Positions 6,204 to 14,616 of a DNA stretch of 38,529 bases are shown here, piece by piece (position 1 is the stretch's first letter; every line of letters starts with the position of its first letter). The notes beneath the pieces are model-generated. The model did no database searches, was not told the DNA's origin, and saw only the letters and a program-made list of their open reading frames with translations. The DNA is from Patescibacteria group bacterium UBA1370 (GTDB lineage: Bacteria; Patescibacteriota; Microgenomatia; UBA1400; PJMF01): assembly GCA_002306315.1 (NCBI GenBank), contig DBRK01000020.1, forward strand, positions 1 to 38,529, read 5' to 3'. The translations under genes and the position numbers were made by a program.

Positions 6204-7283
6204 GTGTTCGAATATCTTAAATACTCGATTGCTCATTTATTGCTTCCGCGCCGGTCAAATAATCACCGGCCGCGTTTATTGCACCCCGATAGTCTGTTGG
6301 TTCTTTCGATTGTCGCGCTGCTTTTTTTCGGCTCCCTTCAGGTGTATGAGTATTCAAAACAGGGTTCTGACCGGGTTCTAGGCTATGCTTCCAACATCTC
6401 CGCCGGTGAAGTAATCAGTTTGACTAATGTCGAACGAGCCCGATCCGGGCTTGCACCCCTTACTGCCAACAGCATCCTTTCTGCTGCAGCCTTGGCAAAA
6501 GGTCAGGATATGTTTAACAAGCAATACTGGGCTCATACCGCGCCCGATGGCAAGGAACCTTGGGACTTCATGAGTGAAGCCGGCTACAGCTATCAGGTGG
6601 CAGGAGAAAACCTAGCTAGGGATTTTTCGACCACCTCGGCTATGGTTGCTGCCTGGATGGCGTCACCGACCCACCGTGCCAATATCATGAATGGCCGTTA
6701 TACAGAGATCGGTATCGCCGTCATCAACGGAACTCTGGAAGGGGTAGAAACTACATTGGTAGTTCAGATGTTTGGCACTCCGCGCAGTTCGACTGTAAAA
6801 GCTTCTGTTCCCACTGAGCCGGCAGCCACCAGCATCGCAGAAAAGACAACGACGCCGAAGCCAACTGCAACACCTGTTCCCTCGCCAACACTCAAACCCA
6901 TCATCTCGCCCACACCCAGCACACCTTTGCAGTCACCGCCTGCCAGTACCATCGACAGACAAGTGCTTGATGACCTGAATTCTGCAGAAGGATTTGGTGA
7001 AACTACCTTAACCACCCAGCCCAGTCCTAAACCGAGCGTTCTTGCCCAAGTTTTGGTCCCAGTTGGTGAAATCCGGCCGCAAATTATTTTCTCGCCACTG
7101 CACCTGACAAAGGCCTTTTCCTTGGCGGTAGCGATGTTGATGTTGACCTTGCTGGCCTATGACCTCTACATCACCAGGAGGCGGCAGACTGTCCGCTTGG
7201 TTGGGAAGAATCTCGGTCACATTCTGCTATTCTTGACTGTAGCTTTCTTAGTCATATTTTTCAAAGGAGGCATGGTTCTATAA
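6204..7283 (+). CDS. CAP/SCP-domain membrane protein (YkwD-like)
   Basis: A 359-residue protein. An N-terminal cytoplasmic basic stretch is followed by a membrane helix (about 30-46) and an external CAP domain (about 65-190): 'NVERARSGLAPL', then 'YWAHTAPDGK' with the first CAP His, 'AGENLARDF' with the Glu of the GEN motif, and 'WMASPTHRANIMNGRYTEIG', the signature end of the domain. A long Pro/Thr/Ser-rich linker follows (about 195-270, with repeated 'TP' and 'SPTP' units; probably a flexible or glycosylated wall-spanning stalk). Two membrane helices end the protein (about 295-312 and 335-355). The start is GTG 6204, or TTG 6198 two codons earlier; the promoter position favours GTG. CAP proteins of bacteria are exported proteins of mostly unknown activity. 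It adjoins the small membrane protein at 7284. Confidence 0.8.
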   Translation: MFEYLKYSIAHLLLPRRSNNHRPRLLHPDSLLVLSIVALLFFGSLQVYEYSKQGSDRVLGYASNISAGEVISLTNVERARSGLAPLTANSILSAAALAKGQDMFNKQYWAHTAPDGKEPWDFMSEAGYSYQVAGENLARDFSTTSAMVAAWMASPTHRANIMNGRYTEIGIAVINGTLEGVETTLVVQMFGTPRSSTVKASVPTEPAATSIAEKTTTPKPTATPVPSPTLKPIISPTPSTPLQSPPASTIDRQVLDDLNSAEGFGETTLTTQPSPKPSVLAQVLVPVGEIRPQIIFSPLHLTKAFSLAVAMLMLTLLAYDLYITRRRQTVRLVGKNLGHILLFLTVAFLVIFFKGGMVL

Positions 7284-7541
7284 ATGCGAAAAGAATTTTT
7301 ACAACATGCGCTGGCATATTCGATCTTAATTGGCGGCTTGGCTGCGATTATCTTCGGTTTTATGGTCGTCTGGCCAAACCGGATCGCTGAGCGTTATTTA
7401 ATTATGATTTTGGCAGCTTTCTATTTTATGTGGGGAGTAATTGCCCATGTCAAAACTGAGCATTTGACATGGAAAGTGGTTTTTGAGTACCTTGTTGTCT
7501 CACTTTTGGCAGCTGTATTGCTGAGTGTGGTGACCTTTTAA
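7284..7541 (+). CDS. small three-helix membrane protein
   Basis: An 85-residue hydrophobic protein with helices at about 11-29 (AYSILIGGLAAIIFGFMVV), 38-55 and 65-84. ATG 7284 follows the stop of the CAP gene with no gap, so the two are probably one transcript. No family recognised; such small polytopic proteins are common beside secreted proteins in CPR genomes. Confidence 0.7.
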   Translation: MRKEFLQHALAYSILIGGLAAIIFGFMVVWPNRIAERYLIMILAAFYFMWGVIAHVKTEHLTWKVVFEYLVVSLLAAVLLSVVTF

Positions 7542-7589
7542 AGGCGTCGTGCTAGACTATCCGTGTATGAAAAGTTATGAGGAGAAGTT

Positions 7590-8342
7590 ATGAAGGGTAT
7601 AATTCTCGCCGGCGGCTCTGGGTCACGCCTCCAGCCTTTGACCAAAGTGACCAGCAAACAGCTTCTGCCCATTTATAACAAACCGATGATTTTCTTCCCA
7701 CTGCAGTCATTATTGCGGGCTGGCATCAAGGATATCCTGATAATTATTGCTCCTGATCACGCCGGAGACTTCCTCAAGCTGCTTGGCAGCGGCCATGAAT
7801 TTGGTTGCAAGTTTACCTACGAAATTCAGGACAAACCGGAAGGATTAGCACAGGCATTTTTGATCGGCGCCAACTTTATCGGTGATGATAATGTCACCCT
7901 GATTCTTGGTGACAATATTTTTGAAGATGATTTTTCTGAAGATATCAAAAACTTTAAATCCGGCGGTCGGGTTTTTGCCAAAGAAGTGAAGGACCCGGAA
8001 CGTTTTGGAGTGGTTGAGTTTGACGAAAACAACCAGGCAATTTCCATTGAAGAAAAACCAGCTCAGCCGAAATCAAGTTATGCCGTGACCGGTATGTACA
8101 TTTATGACAACTCGGTGGTAGAACGGGCTAGATCCCTGCAGCCTTCTGCCAGAGGAGAGCTGGAGATTACTGATCTGAACAATTTGTATCTGCATGATGG
8201 TCAGCTCGATGTGGCCTTCGTCAAAGGCCGCTGGTTCGACACTGGCACCTTTGAATCATTATTTGAAGCTATCCAAGTAGTTCGCCAAAAAGAACTGGCT
8301 CTGTCACAAGAAAATCAGGCAGTACGAGAGCCTTTAATGTAA
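7590..8342 (+). CDS. rmlA: glucose-1-phosphate thymidylyltransferase-type nucleotidyltransferase
   Basis: A 250-residue sugar-nucleotide pyrophosphorylase. '[20 protein letters not shown]' is the N-terminal nucleotide-binding signature (G-G-x-G-x-R-L-x-P-L-T). '[12 protein letters not shown]' carries the conserved Lys, 'LILGDNIF' the Mg-binding Asp, '[19 protein letters not shown]' the sugar-binding E-K-P and G-x-Y segments, and '[16 protein letters not shown]' the C-terminal W-x-D-T-G motif. The shorter length compared with about 290 residues fits the family branch without the C-terminal dimer extension. Expected reaction: dTTP plus glucose-1-phosphate to dTDP-glucose. No rmlB, rmlC or rmlD is in the window, so the final sugar is unknown. 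AGGAG (7579-7583) precedes ATG 7590. The gene probably feeds the surface glycan genes farther downstream. Confidence 0.9.
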   Translation: MKGIILAGGSGSRLQPLTKVTSKQLLPIYNKPMIFFPLQSLLRAGIKDILIIIAPDHAGDFLKLLGSGHEFGCKFTYEIQDKPEGLAQAFLIGANFIGDDNVTLILGDNIFEDDFSEDIKNFKSGGRVFAKEVKDPERFGVVEFDENNQAISIEEKPAQPKSSYAVTGMYIYDNSVVERARSLQPSARGELEITDLNNLYLHDGQLDVAFVKGRWFDTGTFESLFEAIQVVRQKELALSQENQAVREPLM

Positions 8343-8352
8343 ACTGACTAAA

Positions 8353-9222
8353 ATGCACAGATTATTGTTGCCACTGCTCATCACTCTGATTGCTTTTGTA
8401 GCGACCAGCCAAAACGCGGTTGTTTATCAGCAGGATAGTGAAGGTGATGAAACGACGGTTGAAGCAACGACTTCTGCATCGGTTGTAGATCAAACCCAGG
8501 CAGCCTTAGAGTATAGGCAGGAATTGGATCGACTGCGCAACTTATACCGTCTGCAAATTGAAGCCTATCGCCAGTCTGAGCGGGAATACATCATCGCCAA
8601 GGACCAGTATAAAAACCTGCAAACTCTGAGACTGCTTGAAGACGCTGTGGCAGCCTCTCAGAGGGTGATGGCCGATCGCAACAAGGTGCTGATCACTTAC
8701 CTGGAAATTACTATGGTGACACTCAAATCAACTGAGGGGGTCAATCTAGAATTTAAAAATGAAGCTGTAGCGAGTTTGGAAGAGCAAATCGAAGTTCTCA
8801 GGACTCATGGTGAGAACATTCAGAAATCTCAGGATCGTGAGGCGGTGGCAGCCATGGTTGAGGAATTTGACTCAATTAAACCAGGAATAATCAACAGTGC
8901 TTACCAGGGCACGTCTCTGGTTTCGATTGGTAGGCTGCAAACAGTTTATGACAAAGCCCAAATTATCTTGGCCGACATCCAGACAACCCAAAAAGAGGAA
9001 GAGGTTTCAGAGCTGCGAAAAGCCGCTTTGGATAGGGCTTATGCTGAGACTGAACGCAAGCTGGACGAGGTAAAAGAATTGCTACAAGTAATAAACGAAA
9101 ATTATGGTAAACAGGAAAATTTCAGTAGTGCCAGCTACTCGAATTTATCGTCAAGACTAGAGCCGGTTTACACTGGCCTGTCACAAACAGTAGCCTATCT
9201 GGATGAATTATTGGAAATTTAA
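8353..9222 (+). CDS. secreted coiled-coil protein of unknown function
   Basis: A 289-residue protein with a signal peptide (residues 1-21, ending near ATSQNA). The mature part is almost wholly helical: Q, E, L and K-rich heptad-like stretches at about 48-90, 95-165 and 205-250 predict long coiled coils. 'RNLYRLQIEAYRQSEREYII' and 'LRLLEDAVAASQRVMADR' are typical. No catalytic motif is seen. It opens a three-gene set (8353, 9222 and 9586) joined by overlapping stop/start codons, so the products may form one envelope complex. A weak TAAACT box (8340-8345) sits 7 nt before ATG 8353. I recognise no family. Confidence 0.75.
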   Translation: MHRLLLPLLITLIAFVATSQNAVVYQQDSEGDETTVEATTSASVVDQTQAALEYRQELDRLRNLYRLQIEAYRQSEREYIIAKDQYKNLQTLRLLEDAVAASQRVMADRNKVLITYLEITMVTLKSTEGVNLEFKNEAVASLEEQIEVLRTHGENIQKSQDREAVAAMVEEFDSIKPGIINSAYQGTSLVSIGRLQTVYDKAQIILADIQTTQKEEEVSELRKAALDRAYAETERKLDEVKELLQVINENYGKQENFSSASYSNLSSRLEPVYTGLSQTVAYLDELLEI

Positions 9223-9593
9223 TGACAGACGAACAGATAATCACCAACCAGACGGAGTTTTCCGAGCATCGACCTCTCTTTGAGGACTCGATAAATCCGG
9301 AAAACAAAAACAATGATGAGAAACAAAGACCATGGCCCAGACGAAAGAAGGCTCTTGTGGTTTTTGCCGGCGTTTTTGTGTTATCAATGGCATTGCTAAT
9401 CGCAATTGTACCCAGAAAAAGTCGGCAGCAGCCCATAGATGATGATACCGAAACTCCAGCAGTTGTCGAAATCAGCAATGATCCTCTCCAGCAGCGCATC
9501 AATCGCCTGAAAACAGAGTTGGAGAGTGCGGATCCCAGCAAGAGCAACTTGGTATTTCCCTTGGTAGACATGAATATCAAATTGGATGACTGA
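9222..9593 (+). CDS. single-helix membrane protein
   Basis: 123 residues: an acidic, Asn-rich cytoplasmic N-terminus (1-35), a basic stop-transfer stretch 'RPWPRRKK', one membrane helix (about 44-63) and an external tail with a short amphipathic helix (DPLQQRINRLKTELESA). The start overlaps the upstream stop by one base (TAATG). The tail ends with 'LVFPLVDMNIKLDD', possibly a docking peptide. No family recognised. The gene order suggests it acts with the coiled-coil protein before it and the polytopic protein after it. Confidence 0.65.
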   Translation: MTDEQIITNQTEFSEHRPLFEDSINPENKNNDEKQRPWPRRKKALVVFAGVFVLSMALLIAIVPRKSRQQPIDDDTETPAVVEISNDPLQQRINRLKTELESADPSKSNLVFPLVDMNIKLDD

Positions 9594-10068
9594 TTGGCAA
9601 CTAATAGTTAAAAGCCTGACCACTTCCGGATTGCTTGTAGCCGGATTAATGAGTTTCCTGGTTGGCCGGAGATTATCCAAACAAGGACAGTTTTATAGTG
9701 ATGTCCCCAAGCCATTGATTGGCTTGGGCATTTTTGTATGGGGTGATGCTTTGATACTTGGACCGTTTTGGGTAATCTCAACTATGTTATTACTGCTGGC
9801 TGAAGCCAGCATTCTTGATATCCTCCGCTATTTCCTGGCTTTCTCAGGGTTAAGGGCAATTATCGAGGTGATCTACTGGATCAACCATCAGGTGGTCAGA
9901 AAACAATATCAGCCACCGTTGTTTAGAGGCGTAGCGTGGATTAACTCTGAAGAAGCCGGCATTCTTTACCAGCTTCTGAATACCTGTGTTGCCTTCATCT
10001 ATTGGGTGTTGTTGGCCGCGACTTGGCTTAGACCATACAAGTATTATTTTAGTTTCTTAGCTTTTTAA
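9586..10068 (+). CDS. polytopic membrane protein of unknown function
   Basis: 160 residues with four predicted helices at about 10-27, 44-72 (GLGIFVWGDALILGPFWVI and on), 75-98 and 125-148. ATG 9586 lies inside the end of the preceding gene (8-base overlap), so translation is probably coupled. The 3' end overlaps the convergent znuB-like gene by 20 bases. No family recognised; no catalytic motif visible. Confidence 0.65.
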   Translation: MTDWQLIVKSLTTSGLLVAGLMSFLVGRRLSKQGQFYSDVPKPLIGLGIFVWGDALILGPFWVISTMLLLLAEASILDILRYFLAFSGLRAIIEVIYWINHQVVRKQYQPPLFRGVAWINSEEAGILYQLLNTCVAFIYWVLLAATWLRPYKYYFSFLAF

Positions 10069-10861
10069 TCATTAAACCGCCCAAGAAAAAAAGCCCGCTG
10101 AGCACAGCGATAGTGGCCCCTGATGGAGTGTCAAGGATGGCGGATACTATTATTCCTGCCAGCGCGGTCAGAGCAGCCACAACAGGAGTGTAAATCAACA
10201 TTGATTTGATTGATTTGGCAAAAAGCGAAACATTGCTGGCAGGTATCACCAACAGGGCATTCATTAATACCACTCCCACCAGCTGAATTCCGGCTAGTAT
10301 TGTCAGCGCCGTCAAGGCATGGTAGAGGATTTCATAACGGTTTACCCTCACTCCAGTGATCTGCGAATAATCTTGGTCGATAGTAACGGCCATCAATTTA
10401 GGTCCAAGATAGAGGAGTAAAAGGAGTGCCAGGACTGTTAGAGCCCCAAGCCAAATCAGGTCGCCGGTAGTCACCGCCAGGATATTGCCAAACAGGAAAG
10501 AAATCAGGTCCGGCTGATACCCAGGCAACATGGAAAAAATCAGCACGCTAGTGCCCATGGACAAGGGCAGCAGGATTCCCAGCAGTGTGTCCAAAGGAAG
10601 TCGCGAGTTTTTCTTCAGACTTGGGAGCGCTATTGCCAGAAACAACGTATACAAAGCTGCCGGCCAAAATGGCGGCAAACCGATTAGCAGACCAAAGGCA
10701 ATGCCAGCTAGAGAACTATGGGCGATAGCATCGCCAAAAAAAGCGCCTTTTCTAAGTACGGCAAAAACGCCCACCAACCCTGCCAGCACCGAAACAACCA
10801 GTCCGGCTGCCAGCGCCCGTGCCATAAAAGGATAGCTTAGTAATTGCACTAATTCTGTCAT
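10049..10861 (-). CDS. znuB: zinc/manganese-type ABC transporter permease
   Basis: A 270-residue integral membrane protein of the ABC-3 family with about eight helices. The N-terminal segment 'GVFAVLRKGAFFGDAIAHSS' is the conserved 'l.rr.af.gDaisHs.l.G' signature of metal-chelate permeases, and 'ITGVRVNRYEILYHALTALT' is the cytoplasmic coupling region that meets the ATPase. Last gene of the minus-strand set znuA-znuC-znuB; its start overlaps the ATPase stop (ATGA type), so the products are made in step. The substrate is Zn or Mn; the ligand set of the binding protein fits zinc, but this is inference. Length is normal for the family. Confidence 0.88.
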   Translation of the reverse strand: MTELVQLLSYPFMARALAAGLVVSVLAGLVGVFAVLRKGAFFGDAIAHSSLAGIAFGLLIGLPPFWPAALYTLFLAIALPSLKKNSRLPLDTLLGILLPLSMGTSVLIFSMLPGYQPDLISFLFGNILAVTTGDLIWLGALTVLALLLLLYLGPKLMAVTIDQDYSQITGVRVNRYEILYHALTALTILAGIQLVGVVLMNALLVIPASNVSLFAKSIKSMLIYTPVVAALTALAGIIVSAILDTPSGATIAVLSGLFFLGGLMIKKLRN

Positions 10862-11586
10862 TTTGTGTGTAGGCTGTGTGGCCAGAGATCTTCTTGATAC
10901 AGCTTGTTAAGCGACACCTGTTTCAGGGCTTTTTCCGGAGGTCCGGCACAGATTACTTTTTGATTGAGGCAAATAACCTGGTCAGCATAGGAACGCACCA
11001 AGGTCATTTCGTGTGAGGCAATTAAGGCAGTGATTTTCTTTTTGGCAACCAGTTTTTTTACCAAATCATAGAAGATTTTTTCACCACCGGGGTCGACGCC
11101 TGCTTCTGGTTCGTCAAGCACCAAGAGCTCAGGCGAGTGGACAAGCGCCCGGGCCAAGAGGACTCGCTGCAATTGGCCGCCCGATAGATCACGCAACAAT
11201 TTATTGTGAAAATTTTCTGCTCCCACCTGAGTGAGGGCTTCAGTAATCATGTTCAGTTTTTCTGCTTTCAAGTGCTTGCAGGTTACCAGCGTCAAGTTCA
11301 AAAATTCATCAACCCGCAGAGGAATAGATTGGTCAACCACAAAACGTTGCGGCAAGTAGCCGGCGTGAAAGTGTGGATCGCTGTTTTTGCCGTCCGAGTA
11401 GCTGATTTTGCCCTGATAAGGAATTAGGCCGAGAATTGCTTTAAACAATGTGCTTTTGCCAGACCCATTTGGTCCGATGACGACCGTGATCGTGTTTGTC
11501 GGCAGGTCAAAAGTGACACCTTCAATCGCATAGGTCTCTTGGCCTTCGTAGCGGACAGATAGATTTCTAACACCTAGTTCATTCAT
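10858..11586 (-). CDS. znuC: zinc/manganese-type ABC transporter ATPase
   Basis: A 242-residue ABC ATPase. Walker A is 'VIGPNGSGKSTLF', the Q loop is in 'GYLPQRF', the ABC signature is 'LSGGQLQRVLLARAL', Walker B is 'LLVLDEPEAGVD', and the switch His is in 'LIASHEMT'. The family is the short metal-chelate ATPase class. The frame is open to a TTG at 11601, but ATG 11586 (MNELGVRNLS) is the better start. It overlaps the end of znuA by eight bases. Energises the permease encoded downstream. Confidence 0.9.
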   Translation of the reverse strand: MNELGVRNLSVRYEGQETYAIEGVTFDLPTNTITVVIGPNGSGKSTLFKAILGLIPYQGKISYSDGKNSDPHFHAGYLPQRFVVDQSIPLRVDEFLNLTLVTCKHLKAEKLNMITEALTQVGAENFHNKLLRDLSGGQLQRVLLARALVHSPELLVLDEPEAGVDPGGEKIFYDLVKKLVAKKKITALIASHEMTLVRSYADQVICLNQKVICAGPPEKALKQVSLNKLYQEDLWPHSLHTK

Positions 11587-12481
11587 GGTTAAGTTTGGCA
11601 ACTAACTCATTAACATTGTATAGCATCAACTGCTGATAGCTTTCCCTGCCGGGTAATCCCCCAATTGGGTCTAGAATGCCGATGTTAACATCAGCTGCCT
11701 GTCGCAAGGTATTCAGTTGCCGGTCAGAAAACTGTGGTTCCGTAAAGACAGCTCCAGGCAGTTGAGCTTTAATGGTGTCAATAAAATTGGCCAGATAAAG
11801 GGGTGTTGGTGCTTTACCAGGAAATTCCTCAAAAACGGCAACAATTTCCAGATTATTTTCAACAGCAAAATACTGCCAGGCGTTATGAAAAGTGGCGATT
11901 TTTCTGTTACTAAGACTGTTGGTTGCAGATTGCATAGACTTTTGCAGTGCCAGAATTTCCGATCTGAAAAACTCATATTGTTCGAAATAATAATCGCTGT
12001 TTTTCGGATCCAGTTGAGAAAATTCTTCAGTTATCTGCCTGCCAATTGCCAAGGCGTTATCGGTTGACAGCCAGTAGTGGGGATCGTAGGTTACGCCTTC
12101 CTCATTTTCTTCGGAGGCAGGCAACTTGGTTACGTACTTATCGAGCATTGTGACTTGACTCTCATCAGTCAAACTCATCACCCAGTTATCAATTTGCCCG
12201 CCAACAGCTAAGACCATGGAGCTATCGGCTATCGCTTTTGCGTCAGAAGGCGCGGGCTCGTAGGTATGAGGACTTGCGCCAGCAGGCAGGAGCAGTCCTA
12301 CCTCAAATTTATCACCAGCTATTTGTCTGGCTATGTCGTAAACTGGAAATATTGTCACCACCACATCAGGATGCGCGGGCTGCCGTCGTGGCTTGGGTAT
12401 GCCAACACGCATAAACGCTAGAAAAGTCAAGAAGATTAGCGTTATAGTCACCCCCAGCAGCAACCAGGCTCGTTTGTTCAT
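11579..12481 (-). CDS. znuA: zinc-type ABC transporter substrate-binding protein
   Basis: A 300-residue cluster A-I metal-binding protein, anchored by an N-terminal helix (about 5-24) rather than a lipobox. Metal ligands are visible at His72 (ASPHTYEP), His135 (YDPHYWLS), His199 (TFHNAWQY) and Asp271 (LDPIGG), the three-His-one-Asp set of ZnuA and related proteins. The His-rich loop of many zinc-specific members is replaced by a short acidic stretch (SEENEEG, about 123-129). It captures the metal outside the membrane and hands it to ZnuB. ATG 12481 lies 7 nt after a -10 box, so the mRNA is probably leaderless. A palindrome overlapping the -35 box suggests repression by a metal sensor. No sensor gene is in the window. 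Confidence 0.9.
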   Translation of the reverse strand: MNKRAWLLLGVTITLIFLTFLAFMRVGIPKPRRQPAHPDVVVTIFPVYDIARQIAGDKFEVGLLLPAGASPHTYEPAPSDAKAIADSSMVLAVGGQIDNWVMSLTDESQVTMLDKYVTKLPASEENEEGVTYDPHYWLSTDNALAIGRQITEEFSQLDPKNSDYYFEQYEFFRSEILALQKSMQSATNSLSNRKIATFHNAWQYFAVENNLEIVAVFEEFPGKAPTPLYLANFIDTIKAQLPGAVFTEPQFSDRQLNTLRQAADVNIGILDPIGGLPGRESYQQLMLYNVNELVAKLNHE

Positions 12482-12488
12482 AAAAGGT

Positions 12489-12517
12489 AGTATATTCTAG
12501 ATACACAGGTAATGCAA
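12489..12517 (-). promoter_or_regulatory. znuA promoter, leaderless
   Basis: On the minus strand: TTGCAT (12517-12512), a 17-nt spacer, then TATACT (12494-12489). ATG 12481 follows after 7 nt, so the transcript would begin at or next to the start codon. Confidence 0.7.
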
Positions 12518-12527
12518 CAAAGTTGCA
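12513..12527. promoter_or_regulatory. candidate metal-sensor operator
   Basis: TGCAAC-AAA-GTTGCA, a perfect 6-3-6 inverted repeat. It covers the -35 hexamer of the znuA promoter on the minus strand, the usual place for a repressor site. The sequence is not the classic Fur/Zur box, so the regulator is unknown. Confidence 0.5.
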
Positions 12528-12588
12528 ATAATTACTTGGTATGCCAGACTAAAAGATCGGTATTCTCTCAGGCAAGCATTGATTTTTC

Positions 12589-12597
12589 TGGTACAAT
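12589..12597 (+). promoter_or_regulatory. extended -10 promoter of frr
   Basis: TGG-TACAAT (TACAAT at 12592-12597) is an extended -10 element without a good -35 box. ATG 12621 follows after 23 nt of AT-rich leader without a clear Shine-Dalgarno. Confidence 0.45.
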
Positions 12598-12620
12598 AAA
12601 CAAATAAAAATTTAAAGCCT

Positions 12621-13175
12621 ATGTCATACAACTTCTCACTCTTTCAACAAAAAGCTCAAAAAACTTTGGAGCATGTCAAACAGGATATCAATACCCTGCG
12701 GACAGGTCGTGCTACCGCCCAGTTGCTGGATCCGGTCATGGTCGAAGCTTATGGAACCCAGATGAAATTGATTGAGGTGGCAAGTGTCCAGGCTCAAGAC
12801 GCATCCTTGTTAGTCGTCAGTCCTTGGGATAAAAGTCTACTGGAGCCGGTTGCTAAGGCTATTGCCAGTGCCGGACAAAATCTTAACCCAGTAATAAACA
12901 GCGATATAATTAGGATCACCATCGCTCCGCTCACGGAAGAAAAACGTCTGGAAATGGTCAAGCTCTTGCAACGCAAGGTTGAGGAGGGTAAAGTGATGCT
13001 TCGCAATATCCGTGGGGAAGCAAAGAAAGAGATTGAAGACATGAAGGGTAAAGAAGGCGTCAGCGAAGACGATATCAAGCAAGACCTGGAGGACCTAGAG
13101 GAAAAATTCAAAACCTACAACGCTGAGTTGGATGAGATGGAGGATGCTAAACAAAAAGAATTAATGACGGTTTAA
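12621..13175 (+). CDS. frr: ribosome recycling factor
   Basis: 184 residues, the normal length for RRF. The three-helix bundle is evident: an N-terminal helix ending 'LRTGRATAQLLDPVMVEAYG' (the conserved R-T-G-R-A of the hinge region), the beta domain 'MKLIEVASVQAQDASLLVVSPWD', the 'NPVINSDIIRITIAPLTEEKR' segment with the conserved N-x-G/S-x-x-I-R-I-x-x-P-x-L-T-E-E-R pattern, and long C-terminal helices. It splits post-termination ribosomes together with EF-G. It is followed after one base by rseP. Confidence 0.97.
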   Translation: MSYNFSLFQQKAQKTLEHVKQDINTLRTGRATAQLLDPVMVEAYGTQMKLIEVASVQAQDASLLVVSPWDKSLLEPVAKAIASAGQNLNPVINSDIIRITIAPLTEEKRLEMVKLLQRKVEEGKVMLRNIRGEAKKEIEDMKGKEGVSEDDIKQDLEDLEEKFKTYNAELDEMEDAKQKELMTV

Positions 13176-13176
13176 C

Positions 13177-14316
13177 ATGATAAATGCACTCGCGTTAATA
13201 TTAATATTGTCTTTTTTGGTCTTTATCCATGAGTTTGGACATTTTTTAGCAGCCCGCTGGGCAGGAGTAGAGGTTAAGGAATTCGGCTTGGGTTATCCAC
13301 CACTCGCCAAGAAGCTTTTTACCTGGCAGGGAACTGATTTTACCCTTAACTGGATTCCATTCGGCGGGTTTGTTCGTATGGAGGGCGAGGATGAGGATTT
13401 TGCTTTACCAGAAGAAAAAAAACCAGCTAAAAAGCTAAAAGCCAAAGGAGCCTTTTTTGCTGCCAGCACTCAGCAAAAATTAGCCATAATATTTTCTGGT
13501 GCTGCGGCAAATTTTCTGTTTGGAGTATTGGCATTTTCGGTGGCTTTCTCGATCATGGGTATACCTGAAGACTCGGGTCTGCCGATTATCGGTGGCATTG
13601 ACCAAGGCAGCCCTGCCGAGGCAGCGCGACTGCAGCCAGGTACGAAGATTGCAAAAATCACGGTAGACGGCCAAGAAACCAGTGTTTCCACAACCTCCGA
13701 AGTTATCGAAATTATCGATCAGAATCGCGGCAAAGAAGTTCAGATAGTGACCGTCGGTCCCTGTGAAAACGGCGCCTGTGCCCCTGAAGAACAGACTTAT
13801 TCAGTTTATCTGCGCACCCAAGAGGAAACACCTGATAATCGAGGTTCATTGGGAATTGCTTTTGACACGCTGGTGTTTACTAAGTACGCCTGGTGGCAAA
13901 TGCCATTACGCGGCATAGTCCACGGCATTGAGCAAGCGCTCTATCTGAGCGAACTGATATTGGTTTCTCTGGGAAACATCGCTAAGGATTTGGTTGTTGG
14001 CAGAAAAGCTCCGGAGGGTCTGGCGGGACCGATTGGTATGATTCATCAGGCACAGACGGCGGGTTTGCTGGAGCAAGGCGCAATGGCTGTGCTGGCTTTT
14101 GCGGCAATGCTGTCGATTAATTTGGCGGTGTTCAATGTTCTCCCAATTCCCCCTCTGGATGGTGGCAGGGGATTGTTTATAGTTCTTGATAATGTTTTGC
14201 ATGAACGCTATTCCAAGCCACTTCAATATTATTTTCAGTATGGTGGGTTGATCATGTTGCTCTTGTTAGTCATCTTGGTTACAGCTCAGGATTTGTATAG
14301 AATAATTATTGGGTAG
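13177..14316 (+). CDS. rseP: RseP-type site-2 zinc metalloprotease (M50)
   Basis: A 379-residue intramembrane protease. The first helix contains the zinc motif 'FIHEFGHFLA' (HExxH with His18, Glu19, His22). A PDZ domain follows at about 125-210 ('GGIDQGSPAEAARLQPGTKI'). The last helices hold 'VLPIPPLDGGRGLF', the N-x-x-P-x-P-x-L-D-G motif that supplies the third zinc ligand Asp. It cuts membrane-bound regulators and signal-peptide remnants. A hydrophilic insert (about 70-90, Lys/Glu-rich) follows the first helix. An RseA-type substrate is not in the window. Adjacent to frr, as in many bacteria. Confidence 0.95.
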   Translation: MINALALILILSFLVFIHEFGHFLAARWAGVEVKEFGLGYPPLAKKLFTWQGTDFTLNWIPFGGFVRMEGEDEDFALPEEKKPAKKLKAKGAFFAASTQQKLAIIFSGAAANFLFGVLAFSVAFSIMGIPEDSGLPIIGGIDQGSPAEAARLQPGTKIAKITVDGQETSVSTTSEVIEIIDQNRGKEVQIVTVGPCENGACAPEEQTYSVYLRTQEETPDNRGSLGIAFDTLVFTKYAWWQMPLRGIVHGIEQALYLSELILVSLGNIAKDLVVGRKAPEGLAGPIGMIHQAQTAGLLEQGAMAVLAFAAMLSINLAVFNVLPIPPLDGGRGLFIVLDNVLHERYSKPLQYYFQYGGLIMLLLLVILVTAQDLYRIIIG

Positions 14317-14334
14317 TTGTGTATTTTCACCTAA

Positions 14335-14577
14335 ATGGCAAAGAAACGCACCAAAAAACAAAAAATCAAAGCGATGGAAAGGCGTAAAGAGGTACCGGTT
14401 GCACCATCACGCCCGGCAGTTGTAGTACCGCCAGAAAAACCGAAAGAAGATATCATCAAGGAAATTTCTTTTGCCGGGCAGGATGCAAAGGTTATTTACC
14501 GGGACTTGTTGAAATCACTGTTGGTAACGCTAGCTCTTGTGCTTTTGTTGTTTGGCTTTTATATTTACTTGCGCTAA
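14335..14577 (+). CDS. small basic single-helix membrane protein
   Basis: 80 residues: a strongly basic N-terminus (KKRTKKQKIKAMERRKE), a Pro/Val-rich linker and one C-terminal membrane helix (about 58-78). The basic head would face the cytoplasm and could touch RNA or ribosomes; this is inference. A TATTTT box 7 nt before ATG 14335 may be a weak -10. Lies between rseP and the DUF3048 gene. No family recognised. Confidence 0.65.
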   Translation: MAKKRTKKQKIKAMERRKEVPVAPSRPAVVVPPEKPKEDIIKEISFAGQDAKVIYRDLLKSLLVTLALVLLLFGFYIYLR

Positions 14578-14616
14578 AATGAAAACTTGTTAGCTGCGCC
14601 ATCGGCAAGGAGAGTT

